From Acidobacteriota bacterium (GTDB lineage: Bacteria > Acidobacteriota > Vicinamibacteria > Vicinamibacterales > CAVVIG01), in the NCBI GenBank assembly GCA_018268955.1, contig JAFDVO010000010.1, forward strand, positions 1 through 64,000: a stretch of DNA of 64,000 bases, written 5' to 3'. Position numbers and translations under genes: made by a program. Position 1 is the stretch's first letter. Every line of letters starts with the position of its first letter. The notes beneath the pieces were generated by a model. It had not been told where the DNA came from. It did no database searches and saw nothing but the letters and a program-made list of their open reading frames with translations. Positions 25,783 through 34,269 of this stretch are shown piece after piece.

Positions 25783-26628
25783 TTAAAGTCCCGCTTTCGC
25801 GAGGATGTTGGCGAGCACGTTCTGGGCGCGGGAGACCGGCAGGTTGCTGATGTAAAAGTGGCGCGCCCCTGCCTCGACAAGCGCGCGAAGCGTGCGCGCG
25901 CAGACCTCCTCAGCTGTTGCGCCGGCGGCGAATTCGCGGGTGAGCCCTTCTGCCGGAACAGGTAGGAAGCCTTTCAGGACCTCCAGCGTCTTCGGGTTCG
26001 CGCTGCGGTAGTAGAACACGCCGTAGACACCCGGCAACTCGACACGTCGGCGCTGGAGTTCGGCGACGAACCTCGAGACCGCCCGGACATCGTGGTGGCT
26101 CACGACCTGCGTCAGGAAGAACTCCGCGGTGAAGTTGTCATCAAGCAGGAAGTCAACCTGGCGTGTCGCGTCGGCGTGCGGATTGGCCCAGCCGCCCAGC
26201 GCCAGCCCGGGCGTGTGCTGCCGGAGCTTGCGCCGCAGTTCCCAGGCGTGCTCGACGCACCGGGGCGTGCCGACCGCCTTGTCACCGCCGAGCACGACGA
26301 GCGCCGGGAAGCCGCTCTGACGGGCACGGTCGGCGTACGACAGGCAGTACTCCATCGAGTGCTTGGACGTCATGAACGGCACGATCCGTTCACGCGGAAC
26401 GTCGCGCTGCAGGTTGGTGACGAGGTGGCGGAGGTTGTCTTCTTCCGCCGCACCCACCGCGCTGTCGGTCAGGAAGACGTAGGTGCCTTCGCGGGTCAGC
26501 TTGCGGACGGCGTGGTACGTGTCGATCCAGGCGTCCATCCCCTCGCGCGACTCGAGTTCCGCGCGTGGAGGCCGAAGTTCCGCCGCGAACACGGGAGATC
26601 CGGATCGCAGGGCCGTGAGGAAGTCCAT
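25783..26628 (-). CDS. Methylenetetrahydrofolate reductase-like protein
   Basis: A 281-residue protein of the MetF superfamily, which uses FAD to reduce methylene-tetrahydrofolate. The barrel opening VFAAELRPPRAELESREGMD has the early Glu of the family. VFLTDSAVGAAEEDNLRHLV, PFMTSKHSMEYCLSYADRA and PALVVLGGDK follow the MetF order (the last two are the flavin and folate contacts). FFLTQVVSHHDVRAVSRFVAEL matches the F-x-T-Q segment. It is somewhat divergent, with methylene-THF reductase not certain; it could act on another folate or C1 carrier. Downstream there is a long GC-rich inverted repeat (26655-26724), maybe a terminator for the operon from 32489. Confidence 0.78.
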   Translation of the reverse strand: MDFLTALRSGSPVFAAELRPPRAELESREGMDAWIDTYHAVRKLTREGTYVFLTDSAVGAAEEDNLRHLVTNLQRDVPRERIVPFMTSKHSMEYCLSYADRARQSGFPALVVLGGDKAVGTPRCVEHAWELRRKLRQHTPGLALGGWANPHADATRQVDFLLDDNFTAEFFLTQVVSHHDVRAVSRFVAELQRRRVELPGVYGVFYYRSANPKTLEVLKGFLPVPAEGLTREFAAGATAEEVCARTLRALVEAGARHFYISNLPVSRAQNVLANILAKAGL

Positions 26629-26728
26629 GAGGGCGGTTCAGGGCGGGTGAGGCAGGTCAGGCAGGGGGGCTGTTCCGAGCCCGGGCGAGAGTCTCGCCTG
26701 CCCTTCCGGCCCTGCCTGCCCTGACGTA

Positions 26729-27154
26729 CTACTTGATTCCCTTGAGCACCTCATCGACCAGGAACAGGTCGGTGAGGAGGGCGCGGAGGTGAATCGAGGC
26801 GTTGAGGTTGTCGATCACCTGCGAGCTGATGGCCGGCAGTGTGAGCACCAGTCGGACGGCCGCGCGGGAGGCATGCGCGTCGGCCTCGATCACTTTCATG
26901 AACGCGGCGATCGGCCCGAGCACGGGGTCGTTCTCCGTGCCGACGAACGCATTCACGACGGAGCTGAGGCCCCCAAGGGCGGCCTCAGCCTTCGTCAGGT
27001 ACTCACGCACCTGGGTTCCCTTCGCGCTTCCGGAGTCGGACGCGAGCCCCTGGCCGGCGTAGGCGAGCATGAACTCGTACGCCTCTTCCACCGTATTGCA
27101 GTGCGCGCTCAGTTCAGTGCGCGCCTGGGCGAGCAGTTCGGCTGTCTGAGCCAC
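26729..27154 (-). CDS. Small helical protein coupled to cytochrome b
   Basis: About 141 residues from a GTG whose first base is the last base of the cytochrome b stop (TAGTG), a typical coupled restart. It is all-helical, with no signal peptide and no Cys or His cluster. Recognisable parts are EEAYEFMLAYAGQGLA and SIHLRALLTDLFLVDEVLKGIK. I do not recognise the family. Because it is translationally coupled at the end of the Mo-hydroxylase operon, it may be an accessory or assembly factor for that complex. Confidence 0.6.
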   Translation of the reverse strand: MAQTAELLAQARTELSAHCNTVEEAYEFMLAYAGQGLASDSGSAKGTQVREYLTKAEAALGGLSSVVNAFVGTENDPVLGPIAAFMKVIEADAHASRAAVRLVLTLPAISSQVIDNLNASIHLRALLTDLFLVDEVLKGIK

Positions 27155-27987
27155 TAGCGACCAGCCGCCCCGGAGCGGACGTTCCACCGACGCGGGTCAT
27201 GGTGTTCGAGGTACTGCCGGCGGGTGATGGTGCCGAAGATCATCGACTTGGTGATCCAGAACTTCTCCGGCCGCAGTGCGAAGTACACATGCGCGATCAC
27301 CAGGCCCACCAGCGCAACACCGCACGCGCCGTGAAGCACGTAGGTGAAGCCCCAGGTCGTGTCCGCCATGATGTACGGGTTGCGCTGGAAGATTGGCTGG
27401 CGCACGCGCGACATCATCAGCATCCCGGAGATCGACACGGAGAGGCCGACCACCACGAGCGCGAGGTGATAGAGCCGATTGCCGAGCGGGTACTTGCCGG
27501 TCTTCGGACCGTCACCAGAGCCGGCCAGTTCGGCGGCCATCTCGTGGCGGAACTCCGGGATGTCCTTCGGGCCGATCCAGATCGACCAGAAGTCCATGAA
27601 AAACGCGGCGTGGATGATGTGGTAGATGATCGACGCGGTGAGCAGCAGGCCGGCCATCCAGTGCCACTGGACCCACGCGAAGCGGATCCCCACGATCGGC
27701 AGGAAGGCGGTCAGGAGCAGCGCGAACATCGAGAACGCCATCACCCAGTGGAACATGCGCGCCATGAACGTGTGTCGGGTGATGAGCGGCGGCAGGTCCT
27801 TGTTGGCGGCCTCGAGCGCATCGGTCTCAGCCTTCGCCCGCTTCCTGTTCGACGACAGGATCATGTAGCTGGCGTGCGCCACGAGGAACATCAGTCCGGC
27901 GAAGAGCGCCGCCCAGAACAGGTCCCACGAGATGTGCGTGAGGATCCGCTGGCCCCACGGGTTCCGTCCCCACGTCAGGAAATCCAT
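27154..27987 (-). CDS. Cytochrome b subunit (FdhI/NarI-like) of the Mo-hydroxylase operon
   Basis: A 277-residue integral membrane protein with about five membrane segments. The start at 27987 has TTGGAGG 6 bp upstream. His pairs typical of di-haem b561/formate dehydrogenase gamma subunits occur: ITRHTFMARMFHWVMAFSMF, QWHWMAGLLLTASIIYHIIHAAFF and LHGACGVALVGLVIAHVYFALRPEKFW. The final segment matches the family's last haem helix. Its place directly after the three hydroxylase subunits suggests that it carries electrons from the periplasmic enzyme to quinone, or anchors it. This is an inference from context. Confidence 0.85.
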   Translation of the reverse strand: MDFLTWGRNPWGQRILTHISWDLFWAALFAGLMFLVAHASYMILSSNRKRAKAETDALEAANKDLPPLITRHTFMARMFHWVMAFSMFALLLTAFLPIVGIRFAWVQWHWMAGLLLTASIIYHIIHAAFFMDFWSIWIGPKDIPEFRHEMAAELAGSGDGPKTGKYPLGNRLYHLALVVVGLSVSISGMLMMSRVRQPIFQRNPYIMADTTWGFTYVLHGACGVALVGLVIAHVYFALRPEKFWITKSMIFGTITRRQYLEHHDPRRWNVRSGAAGR

Positions 27988-28081
27988 ATCTGCCTCCAAC
28001 GAGCCACGACCAGACGAACCCCGGGCGGCGTGCCCGGGGCCGGCTGGTCGTTACGTCTGATTGTCCGTACGAGTCGGGTTG

Positions 28082-29092
28082 CTAGGTCGTGGCCTGTGCG
28101 TTCCCGCGGATGGCGCGCTTGACGAGGTTGCGCATCAGCGGAATCTTGTACGCGTTGTAGCGGAGCGGCGTCGCCCCCTGGATCGCCAGTTCGCCCGCCG
28201 CGCTCGCCGTCTCTTCCGTCCGCGGCTTCCCCTTGGTCGCCGCTTCCACGGCCGTCAGCCGCAGCGGCCGCGCCGCCACCGCCCCCACCGCAATCCGCAC
28301 GTCGCTGATCGTCGTGCCCGACAGCTTCATCGCCGACGCCACGTTCACCAGTGGGAAGTCCCACACGTTCCGGTCCCGCACCTTCTCCCAGTAGAACTGC
28401 GCGTTCGCCCAGGTCGCCGGAATCCGGATTGCCGTCAGCAGCTCGCCCGGCCGCAGCACCGTCATGTGCGTGATGTCGATCTGCGGGCCCAGGAAATACT
28501 CCTCGGCCTTCACCACCCGCTCCCCGCCCGTGCTGCGGATCACGAACTCCGCATCGAGCGCAATCAGCGCCGGCGCCGTGTCCGACGGGCTCACCGCCAC
28601 GCAGCGGTCCTGCTGCAGGATCGCGTGCTCCCGGTTGATCGCCGTCGGCGTGTCCGCGTAGCAGATGTTCCCACCCGCCCGGTAGCACGACCACCCGCTC
28701 CGGTAATACCAGCAGCGCGTGTCCTGCGACACGTTCCCGCCCAGCGTCGCCTGGTTGCGGATCTGCGGCGAGGCCACCATCTCCGCCGCCTCCGCCAGGA
28801 TCCGGAACTTCTCCCGCACCACCGGGTGGTGCACCACCTCGGTCAGCGTCGTCGTCGCGCCGATCTCGAGGCCGCCGTTGGCCTCCTTGATCCCGCGCAG
28901 CTCGCCCACCTGGCTCAGGTCCACCACCGTGCTCACCCGCTTGGTGCGGTCCTTCAGCCAGTCGAACGAGTCCATCCCGCCCCCGAGCACCCACACGTCG
29001 CCCCGGTGCGCGTCCAGCAGGTTCAGCGCCTCGTCGATGCTCGCCGGCTGGAACAGCTCGAACACCGGCATCATGTCGCGAATCACGGCCAT
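28082..29092 (-). CDS. FAD-binding subunit of Mo hydroxylase, with extra 4-Cys insert
   Basis: A 336-residue protein of the CO-dehydrogenase flavoprotein/xanthine dehydrogenase FAD family. FAD motifs are VLGGGMDSFDWLKDR and LEIGATTTLTEVV, with PQIRNQATLGGN. After this comes a loop with four Cys (127, 136, 144, 164: DTRCWYYRSG, SCYRAGGNICYAD, DRCVAVSPSD). The same layout binds a [4Fe-4S] cluster in PaoB and in the beta subunit of 4-hydroxybenzoyl-CoA reductase. It is third-subunit partner to the genes at 29125 and 31854 and lacks its own signal, so it would travel with the Tat subunit. Confidence 0.9.
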   Translation of the reverse strand: MAVIRDMMPVFELFQPASIDEALNLLDAHRGDVWVLGGGMDSFDWLKDRTKRVSTVVDLSQVGELRGIKEANGGLEIGATTTLTEVVHHPVVREKFRILAEAAEMVASPQIRNQATLGGNVSQDTRCWYYRSGWSCYRAGGNICYADTPTAINREHAILQQDRCVAVSPSDTAPALIALDAEFVIRSTGGERVVKAEEYFLGPQIDITHMTVLRPGELLTAIRIPATWANAQFYWEKVRDRNVWDFPLVNVASAMKLSGTTISDVRIAVGAVAARPLRLTAVEAATKGKPRTEETASAAGELAIQGATPLRYNAYKIPLMRNLVKRAIRGNAQATT

Positions 29093-29124
29093 AACTTCAG
29101 CACTCCCAAAAAGTAGGCGTTTCC

Positions 29125-31851
29125 TTAGATGTGGGCCGTGAGGGCCTCATGCTGCCGCTGCCCGCCGTGCTCGAGCGCCATCAGGATGACGTCGGGCGTG
29201 ACCGGCGTGCGACGGAAGACTTCGTCGCCCACCGCAGCTGCCAGCGCATTCATCACCGCGCCGTAGCCGGCGCCCACCGGCGGTTCGCCGATGCCACGCG
29301 CGCCGACCGGGGTCTCCGGGTCAGGGATGTTCAGCGCCGCGAACTTCATCTCGACCGGCTTGTCGAGGATGGTCGGCGGACGGTTGTAGTGGAAGCGCTT
29401 GGCGAGTGGCACGCCGTAGTGCTGGTCGTACACCCACTTCTGCGAGATGGCGTGGCCGATGCCGAGCATCGCGCCGCCGAACGCCTGGCCCTGGAGGCTG
29501 CGGGGGTTGACCACGATGCCGACGTCCGCGATGAGCGTGAAGTCGACGATCGAGTACTTGCCGGTCTCGACGTCGACCTCGACCTCCGCGAAGCCGACCG
29601 CGTAGGACTGCGTCTGGCCGTCGCGCGGGTAGTTGTCCTTCGCGACACCCATCAGGCCCATGCCGGCGAGCTTCGCGGCCGACGCCTTGGTGAGGCCATT
29701 GATGTCGGTCGGCAGCTCGTGCCCGTCGTACTTGCCACCGAGCTCGATCGCCTTCTGTGCCGCCTGCGCCAGCGTGATGCTGCCGCCCGGTCCGGAGACC
29801 TTGCCGCCACCCACCTTGTAGGCCGCCGGGTTGCCGCCCTTCATCTTCGCGGCAATCTCCTGCAGCTTCGCAATCGCGTCGGTCGCAGCCGCGTGCGCGG
29901 CGCGCGTCATCGCGTGCGTCGTCTGGCTGCCGGCGGAAATCGAGGTCCACGGCAGGTTCTTGCTCGTGTCGCCCCACACGACGTCACAGAGCGACCAGTC
30001 GGCCCCAATCATCTCCGCGGCGACACGGTGCACGTCGATGACCGAGTGCGTGCCGTGGTTGCCGATACCGGACTGGAACTGCACCCGACCGTCCGGCTTG
30101 ATGACGAACAGCCCGTCGAAGCCGGTGGAGCCGCCGGAGTACGCGCTGACCGCAACGCCGCAGCCACGCACCTTCGTGCCCACCCGCTTGCCGCTCCGCG
30201 CCTTCTTCTCGTCCCAGTTGAAGAGCTCGCGGCCCTTGTCGAGCGCCTCGGGAATGAAGCAGCTCGTGACGTAGGCCTGCCTGCCACGCGCGACGGCAGG
30301 GCCGAACGGCGCCTTGCCGTGCGGCGCGTTGATCTTGTGGATCTCGACTTCGTCGATGCCCAGCTTGCGGGCGGCTTTCGCCATCACGGGCTCCATGAGG
30401 CCGTTGCCCTGCATGCCACCCGGGGCGCGCTGAGACGTACGCGGCGGCGTGTTGGTCAGCACGGTGATGCCGCGGAAGCGCATGTGCGCCGGCTGGTAGC
30501 ACAGCGACACTGTGTTACCCACCGAGCGATAGTCGCCCTGCGCCTCGTACGGACCGTTGTCACCAACCGCGTAGAGGTCGATCGCGGTGATCTTGCCGTC
30601 CTTGCGGAAGCCGACCTTCACGCGCGAATGGATGCCGGAGCGCGCACGACCGATGTAGTGCTCTTCCTCACGGCTGATGCGCATCATGACCGGCGCCTGC
30701 GCCTTCTTCGAGAGCAGCGCCGGAATCGCCATCGAAATGGCGCCGGGGATCTTGCTGCCGAAGCCGCCGCCGGTGTACTCGCTCACGAGCACGAGCTCGG
30801 TCGGCTTGATGCCGACCCAGCGCGCGACCGAGCCGATCGTCTGCACCGTGCTCTGCGTGGAGCCGTAGAGGAACAGCTTGCCGTTCTGCCAGTACGCCAT
30901 CGCCGAGCGTGTTTCGAGCGGCTGGTGACCGGTGGACTGGCTGACGAACGTTTCTTCCAGAATCAGGTCCGCCTGCTTGAAGCCCTCTTCTGGATTGCCG
31001 AAGGTCCATTCGCTGCCAGGTGCGGGCTTGCCGGTCGGCATGTGGCCGGTCTTGGCGGCCTCATCGAAGTCGGCCTGCTCCCACTTCAGTTCCTGGATTT
31101 CGGGACGCGGAGGCGCCCCAGCGGGAGGCCCGCCGGCGCGCGCGCCGGCCGCCGCACCTGCGGCAGGAGCGCTCCCGGCAGCCGCCGGACCCGCCCCCCG
31201 CGTGCCGCCCTGCGGCGCGTTCGACGCTCCGGCCGCTGCGCCCTGTTGCGGCGTCGCCGCACCCGCCACTGCGGCGCCAGGCGGCGGAGCCGCGGCACCA
31301 GGAGCTGTTCCAGCTGCGCCAGCCGCGGCACCACCAGCCGCGGCGCCGGCCGGGGGCGGCGCTGCCTGCCGCGCGAACCAGGTATTGCCCTGCAGCCGCG
31401 CATTCGGGCTGCCGGGGCGCAGCCCTTCAATCGGGTCGACGACAAAGGGCAGCGGCTCGTACTCGACGACGATCTTCTCGATCGCCTCAGCAGCCGTCAG
31501 TTCATCGACTGCCGCGACCGCAAGGATCGGCTCGCCCTCGTATGCCGGCTCCTTGGTCAGGATCTTCTCGCCCTGGTTGCTGGCCTGCACGCCCTCGCCA
31601 AGGGTGCCGCCGCCCTGAGCTTCCGGCAGGTCGTCGGCCGTGATGATCGCCTTGACGCCCGGCATCGCCAGCGCGGCGCTCACGTCGATGTTCTTGACCC
31701 GCGCATGCGGCATCGGGCTCAGCATCAGCTTCGTCCACAGCATGCCGTCGACGCGGTAATCCTCCGCGTACTTCGCCTTGCCCGTGACCTTCGCGACGAT
31801 GTCCGGGGTCGTGTAGTTCTGCCCGATCAGCTTGTTGGTGTTCTCAGCCAC
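29125..31851 (-). CDS. Molybdopterin-binding large subunit of aldehyde/xanthine-type hydroxylase
   Basis: A 908-residue Mo-cofactor subunit starting with GTG just after the [2Fe-2S] gene. Residues 1-160 are the a/b hammerhead (TGKAKYAEDYRVDGML). Residues about 163-250 are an Ala/Gly/Pro-rich insert that is absent from family members I know. The Mo domain follows: GGFGSKIPGA, RAPGGMQGNGLMEPV and ISAGSQTTHAMTRAAH. The catalytic Glu is in GARGIGEPPVGAG near the C-terminus. It hydroxylates an aldehyde or N-heterocycle with water as oxygen source. The substrate cannot be deduced. Partners are the [2Fe-2S], FAD and cytochrome b genes of the same operon. Confidence 0.92.
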   Translation of the reverse strand: MAENTNKLIGQNYTTPDIVAKVTGKAKYAEDYRVDGMLWTKLMLSPMPHARVKNIDVSAALAMPGVKAIITADDLPEAQGGGTLGEGVQASNQGEKILTKEPAYEGEPILAVAAVDELTAAEAIEKIVVEYEPLPFVVDPIEGLRPGSPNARLQGNTWFARQAAPPPAGAAAGGAAAGAAGTAPGAAAPPPGAAVAGAATPQQGAAAGASNAPQGGTRGAGPAAAGSAPAAGAAAGARAGGPPAGAPPRPEIQELKWEQADFDEAAKTGHMPTGKPAPGSEWTFGNPEEGFKQADLILEETFVSQSTGHQPLETRSAMAYWQNGKLFLYGSTQSTVQTIGSVARWVGIKPTELVLVSEYTGGGFGSKIPGAISMAIPALLSKKAQAPVMMRISREEEHYIGRARSGIHSRVKVGFRKDGKITAIDLYAVGDNGPYEAQGDYRSVGNTVSLCYQPAHMRFRGITVLTNTPPRTSQRAPGGMQGNGLMEPVMAKAARKLGIDEVEIHKINAPHGKAPFGPAVARGRQAYVTSCFIPEALDKGRELFNWDEKKARSGKRVGTKVRGCGVAVSAYSGGSTGFDGLFVIKPDGRVQFQSGIGNHGTHSVIDVHRVAAEMIGADWSLCDVVWGDTSKNLPWTSISAGSQTTHAMTRAAHAAATDAIAKLQEIAAKMKGGNPAAYKVGGGKVSGPGGSITLAQAAQKAIELGGKYDGHELPTDINGLTKASAAKLAGMGLMGVAKDNYPRDGQTQSYAVGFAEVEVDVETGKYSIVDFTLIADVGIVVNPRSLQGQAFGGAMLGIGHAISQKWVYDQHYGVPLAKRFHYNRPPTILDKPVEMKFAALNIPDPETPVGARGIGEPPVGAGYGAVMNALAAAVGDEVFRRTPVTPDVILMALEHGGQRQHEALTAHI

Positions 31852-31853
31852 GG

Positions 31854-32489
31854 TTAGGCCCCCCGCATGTTCTCAGCGCCCTTCATGAGGGCCGTCAGAA
31901 TCTTGTCGTAGTCCTGGCAGCGGCACAGGTTCCCGGAGACGCCGTGCGCGAGCTGCTCGCGGGTCGGGTTCGGGTTCGTCTTCAGGTAACCGACCGCCGA
32001 CATGACGAAGCCCGGCATGCAGAACGCACACTGGAAGCCCTGCTCGTCGACGACCCCCTGCTGCACGGGATGCAGCGTCCCCTCGGCCGACGCGAGCCCT
32101 TCGATCGTCACGATCTTCTTGGTGCGCACCGTGTGCGTGAGCACCGAGCACGCATAGTGCGGCACATCGTCGATCAGCACGGTGCAGGCGCCGCACTCCG
32201 CCCGGTCGCATCCGAGCTTGGTGCCGGTCAGCCCCAGCTTGTACCGCAGCGTCTGCGCCAGCGTCTCCTGCTTCATCACGTCGACGCGGCGCTCCTGGCC
32301 GTTCACCGACAGCGAGATCAGGCGTTCCACGCTGCCCGGCGCCGACGCGGTCTGCGTCTGGCCGGCAGCACTGGTGCGAAACAGATAGCTGGCCGAAGAC
32401 ACCGTCGCGCCTGCCGCGATCACGCCCTTGATGAAGTTTCGTCGCGAGGGATTGTTGGGTGTCTCTTCCATCTTGTTGACTTCTTCCAT
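31854..32489 (-). CDS. Tat-exported [2Fe-2S] subunit of Mo hydroxylase
   Basis: A 211-residue electron-transfer subunit. SRRNFIKGVIAAGATVSSAS (residues about 15-34) is a twin-arginine signal, so the holo-complex is exported folded, as in PaoABC. The plant-type cluster has GCDRAECGACTV with further Cys in HYACSVLT. The second cluster has FQCAFCMPGFVMSAV and GNLCRCQDYDKI. The start at 32489 has the strong site GAGGTGAT; ATG 32471 is possible. It is the first gene of the operon running to 26729. Confidence 0.93.
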   Translation of the reverse strand: MEEVNKMEETPNNPSRRNFIKGVIAAGATVSSASYLFRTSAAGQTQTASAPGSVERLISLSVNGQERRVDVMKQETLAQTLRYKLGLTGTKLGCDRAECGACTVLIDDVPHYACSVLTHTVRTKKIVTIEGLASAEGTLHPVQQGVVDEQGFQCAFCMPGFVMSAVGYLKTNPNPTREQLAHGVSGNLCRCQDYDKILTALMKGAENMRGA

Positions 32490-32823
32490 TGCAGGATCAC
32501 CTCTCAGGGCTGACTCTGGTCGACCAAGCCGATCAGGACGACAAATGCGAAGCGGCGCGTGCGTGGCGAAGCGAAACGATAAACTGAAATTGCCTCGCGT
32601 TCAACGCTCGGCCGAGCGTCCGCGCTGCTGCCGACCGCTGCCGAAATTCCGGCGATAGAACCTGCGGGCCGGAGTGCAAGGCCTAAAATATAGCACAGAG
32701 GCGAGTTACCCTGACGCATCTGGTGCGGCACGGGATCGCGACCGTCTGGGGGCAAACAAAAGTCTGCCCGCCTGCGGACGAGGCGCGCGACCTTGCTCCA
32801 GACCACTGCCGTATAGTTCCTGA
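32490..32823. other. Intergenic region between the Mo-hydroxylase operon and a divergent gene
   Basis: This 334-bp stretch holds the ribosome-binding site of the minus-strand operon (32495-32503) and a -10-like TATAGT at 32812-32817 for the gene at 32824. TATATT read on the minus strand near 32687 is a possible operon -10, but no good -35 accompanies it. I see no gene in it. Confidence 0.5.
32812..32817 (+). promoter_or_regulatory. -10 element 6 bp before the start codon
   Basis: TATAGT is followed by six bases and the ATG at 32824. No -35 at normal spacing and no Shine-Dalgarno are visible. The spacing implies a leaderless message. Confidence 0.5.
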
Positions 32824-34197
32824 ATGCCCTCGCTCACCTTTCTTGGAGCCGCAGGCACGGTCACCGGCTCGAAGTACCTGATCGATACCGGTGATCACCG
32901 CGTGCTGGTCGACTGCGGCCTGTTCCAGGGGCTGAAGGCACTGCGGCTTCGCAACTGGCAGCCGCTCCCGCTGGCCGCGACCTCCATCGACGCCGTCATC
33001 CTGACGCACGCGCACCTCGACCACTGCGGCTACCTGCCCCGGCTCGTCTCTGAAGGGTTCAAGGGACGGGTCTTCTGCACCCCGGGCACCAAGGACCTCT
33101 GCTCACTGGTGTTGCCCGACTCCGCGCGCATCCAGGAAGAGGACGCACGCGACGCGAATCGGCACCAGTACTCCAAGCACCATCCCGCACTGCCGCTCTA
33201 CACCGCCGACGACGCGGAACGCGCGCTGCAACGGCTGCAGCCGGTCGGCTACGAGCGCCCTGTTCCCGTGGCGCCCGGAGTCGACGTGGAGTTCATCAAT
33301 GCGGGCCACCTGCTCGGCTCGGCCTTCGCGAGGGTCCGGATCGGCGATCGCACCGTGCTGTTCGGTGGAGACCTGGGACGATATGGGCGTCCGGTCCTGC
33401 CAGACCCATCTCCCGTGGCCACTGCGGACGTGCTCCTGCTCGAATCCACCTACGGCGATCGACTGCATCCGCCTGACGATGACGGAGCCAGGCTCGCGGA
33501 GATTGTGAATGCCGTGGCGGCCCGCGGCGGAAAGCTGATCATCCCGTCGTTCGCGATCGGCCGCGCCGAGGAGGTCCTCTACTGGCTGAAGCGGCTCGAG
33601 GATACGAAGCGCATCCCGGTGCTGCCGGTGTACGTGGACAGCCCCATGGCGGCCAAGGCGCTGCAGTTCTACTCGCAGCGTGCGGACGAACTCGACCCGG
33701 ACGTCCGCCCGGAGTCCCGCCGCGTGTGCGCCTTCTGCACGCAGCGCATGACCACGGTGTCCTCCGCGCAGCAGTCCAAGGACCTCGTCGCCTCGCGCCA
33801 GCCTGCGATCGTCATCGCGTCGAGCGGCATGGCCACGGGCGGGCGCGTCCTCTATCACTTGCAGTCAGTGCTCCCGAACCCGAAGCACACCATCCTGTTC
33901 GTCGGGTTCCAGGCAGCCGGCACGCGCGGGCGCGCGTTGCTCGAGGGTGCGACCGCGGTGCGCATCAAGGGTCGCGACGTGCCAGTCGCCGCGACCATCG
34001 AGCACCTGAACTCGATGTCCGCACACGCCGATGCAGGCGAGATCCTCCGGTGGCTGTCGGGCTTCACGACGCCTCCGAAGCAGACCTGGCTCGTCCACGG
34101 AGAGCCGACCGCGCTCACCGCGCTCCAGCAGCGCATCGTTGCCGAGAAGGGCTGGACCGCGAACATCGCCGAGTACCAACAACGGGTCGAGATCTGA
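32824..34197 (+). CDS. MBL-fold beta-CASP RNA exonuclease/hydrolase
   Basis: A 457-residue metallo-beta-lactamase/beta-CASP protein, the fold of CPSF73-like and other RNA-processing nucleases. Residues 1-200 are the MBL part, with LTFLGAAGTVTGSKYLID, metal motif HAHLDHCGYLP, GHLLGSAF, GGDLGR and ESTYGDR. The beta-CASP insert has PSFAIGRAEEVLYWL, YVDSPMA and SSGMATGGRVLYHL. The C-terminal MBL strand and RMMBL part contain HADAGEILRWL and the last His in LVHGEPTA. It probably cuts or trims RNA in the cytosol. The message looks leaderless. Confidence 0.92.
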   Translation: MPSLTFLGAAGTVTGSKYLIDTGDHRVLVDCGLFQGLKALRLRNWQPLPLAATSIDAVILTHAHLDHCGYLPRLVSEGFKGRVFCTPGTKDLCSLVLPDSARIQEEDARDANRHQYSKHHPALPLYTADDAERALQRLQPVGYERPVPVAPGVDVEFINAGHLLGSAFARVRIGDRTVLFGGDLGRYGRPVLPDPSPVATADVLLLESTYGDRLHPPDDDGARLAEIVNAVAARGGKLIIPSFAIGRAEEVLYWLKRLEDTKRIPVLPVYVDSPMAAKALQFYSQRADELDPDVRPESRRVCAFCTQRMTTVSSAQQSKDLVASRQPAIVIASSGMATGGRVLYHLQSVLPNPKHTILFVGFQAAGTRGRALLEGATAVRIKGRDVPVAATIEHLNSMSAHADAGEILRWLSGFTTPPKQTWLVHGEPTALTALQQRIVAEKGWTANIAEYQQRVEI

Positions 34198-34269
34198 ACT
34201 CCGCACGGAGACTCCCGTCGGGGTACTCGCACGAAGAGCGACCAGCAGGTCCGGTATCCTGTGGTGCCG

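Noticed and set aside
29131-31857. 908-codon open frame on the + strand, the same length as the Mo subunit on the minus strand
   Set aside because: It is the antisense mirror of a strongly supported Mo-hydroxylase gene. High GC at third positions keeps the opposite frame free of stops. The protein has no family features.
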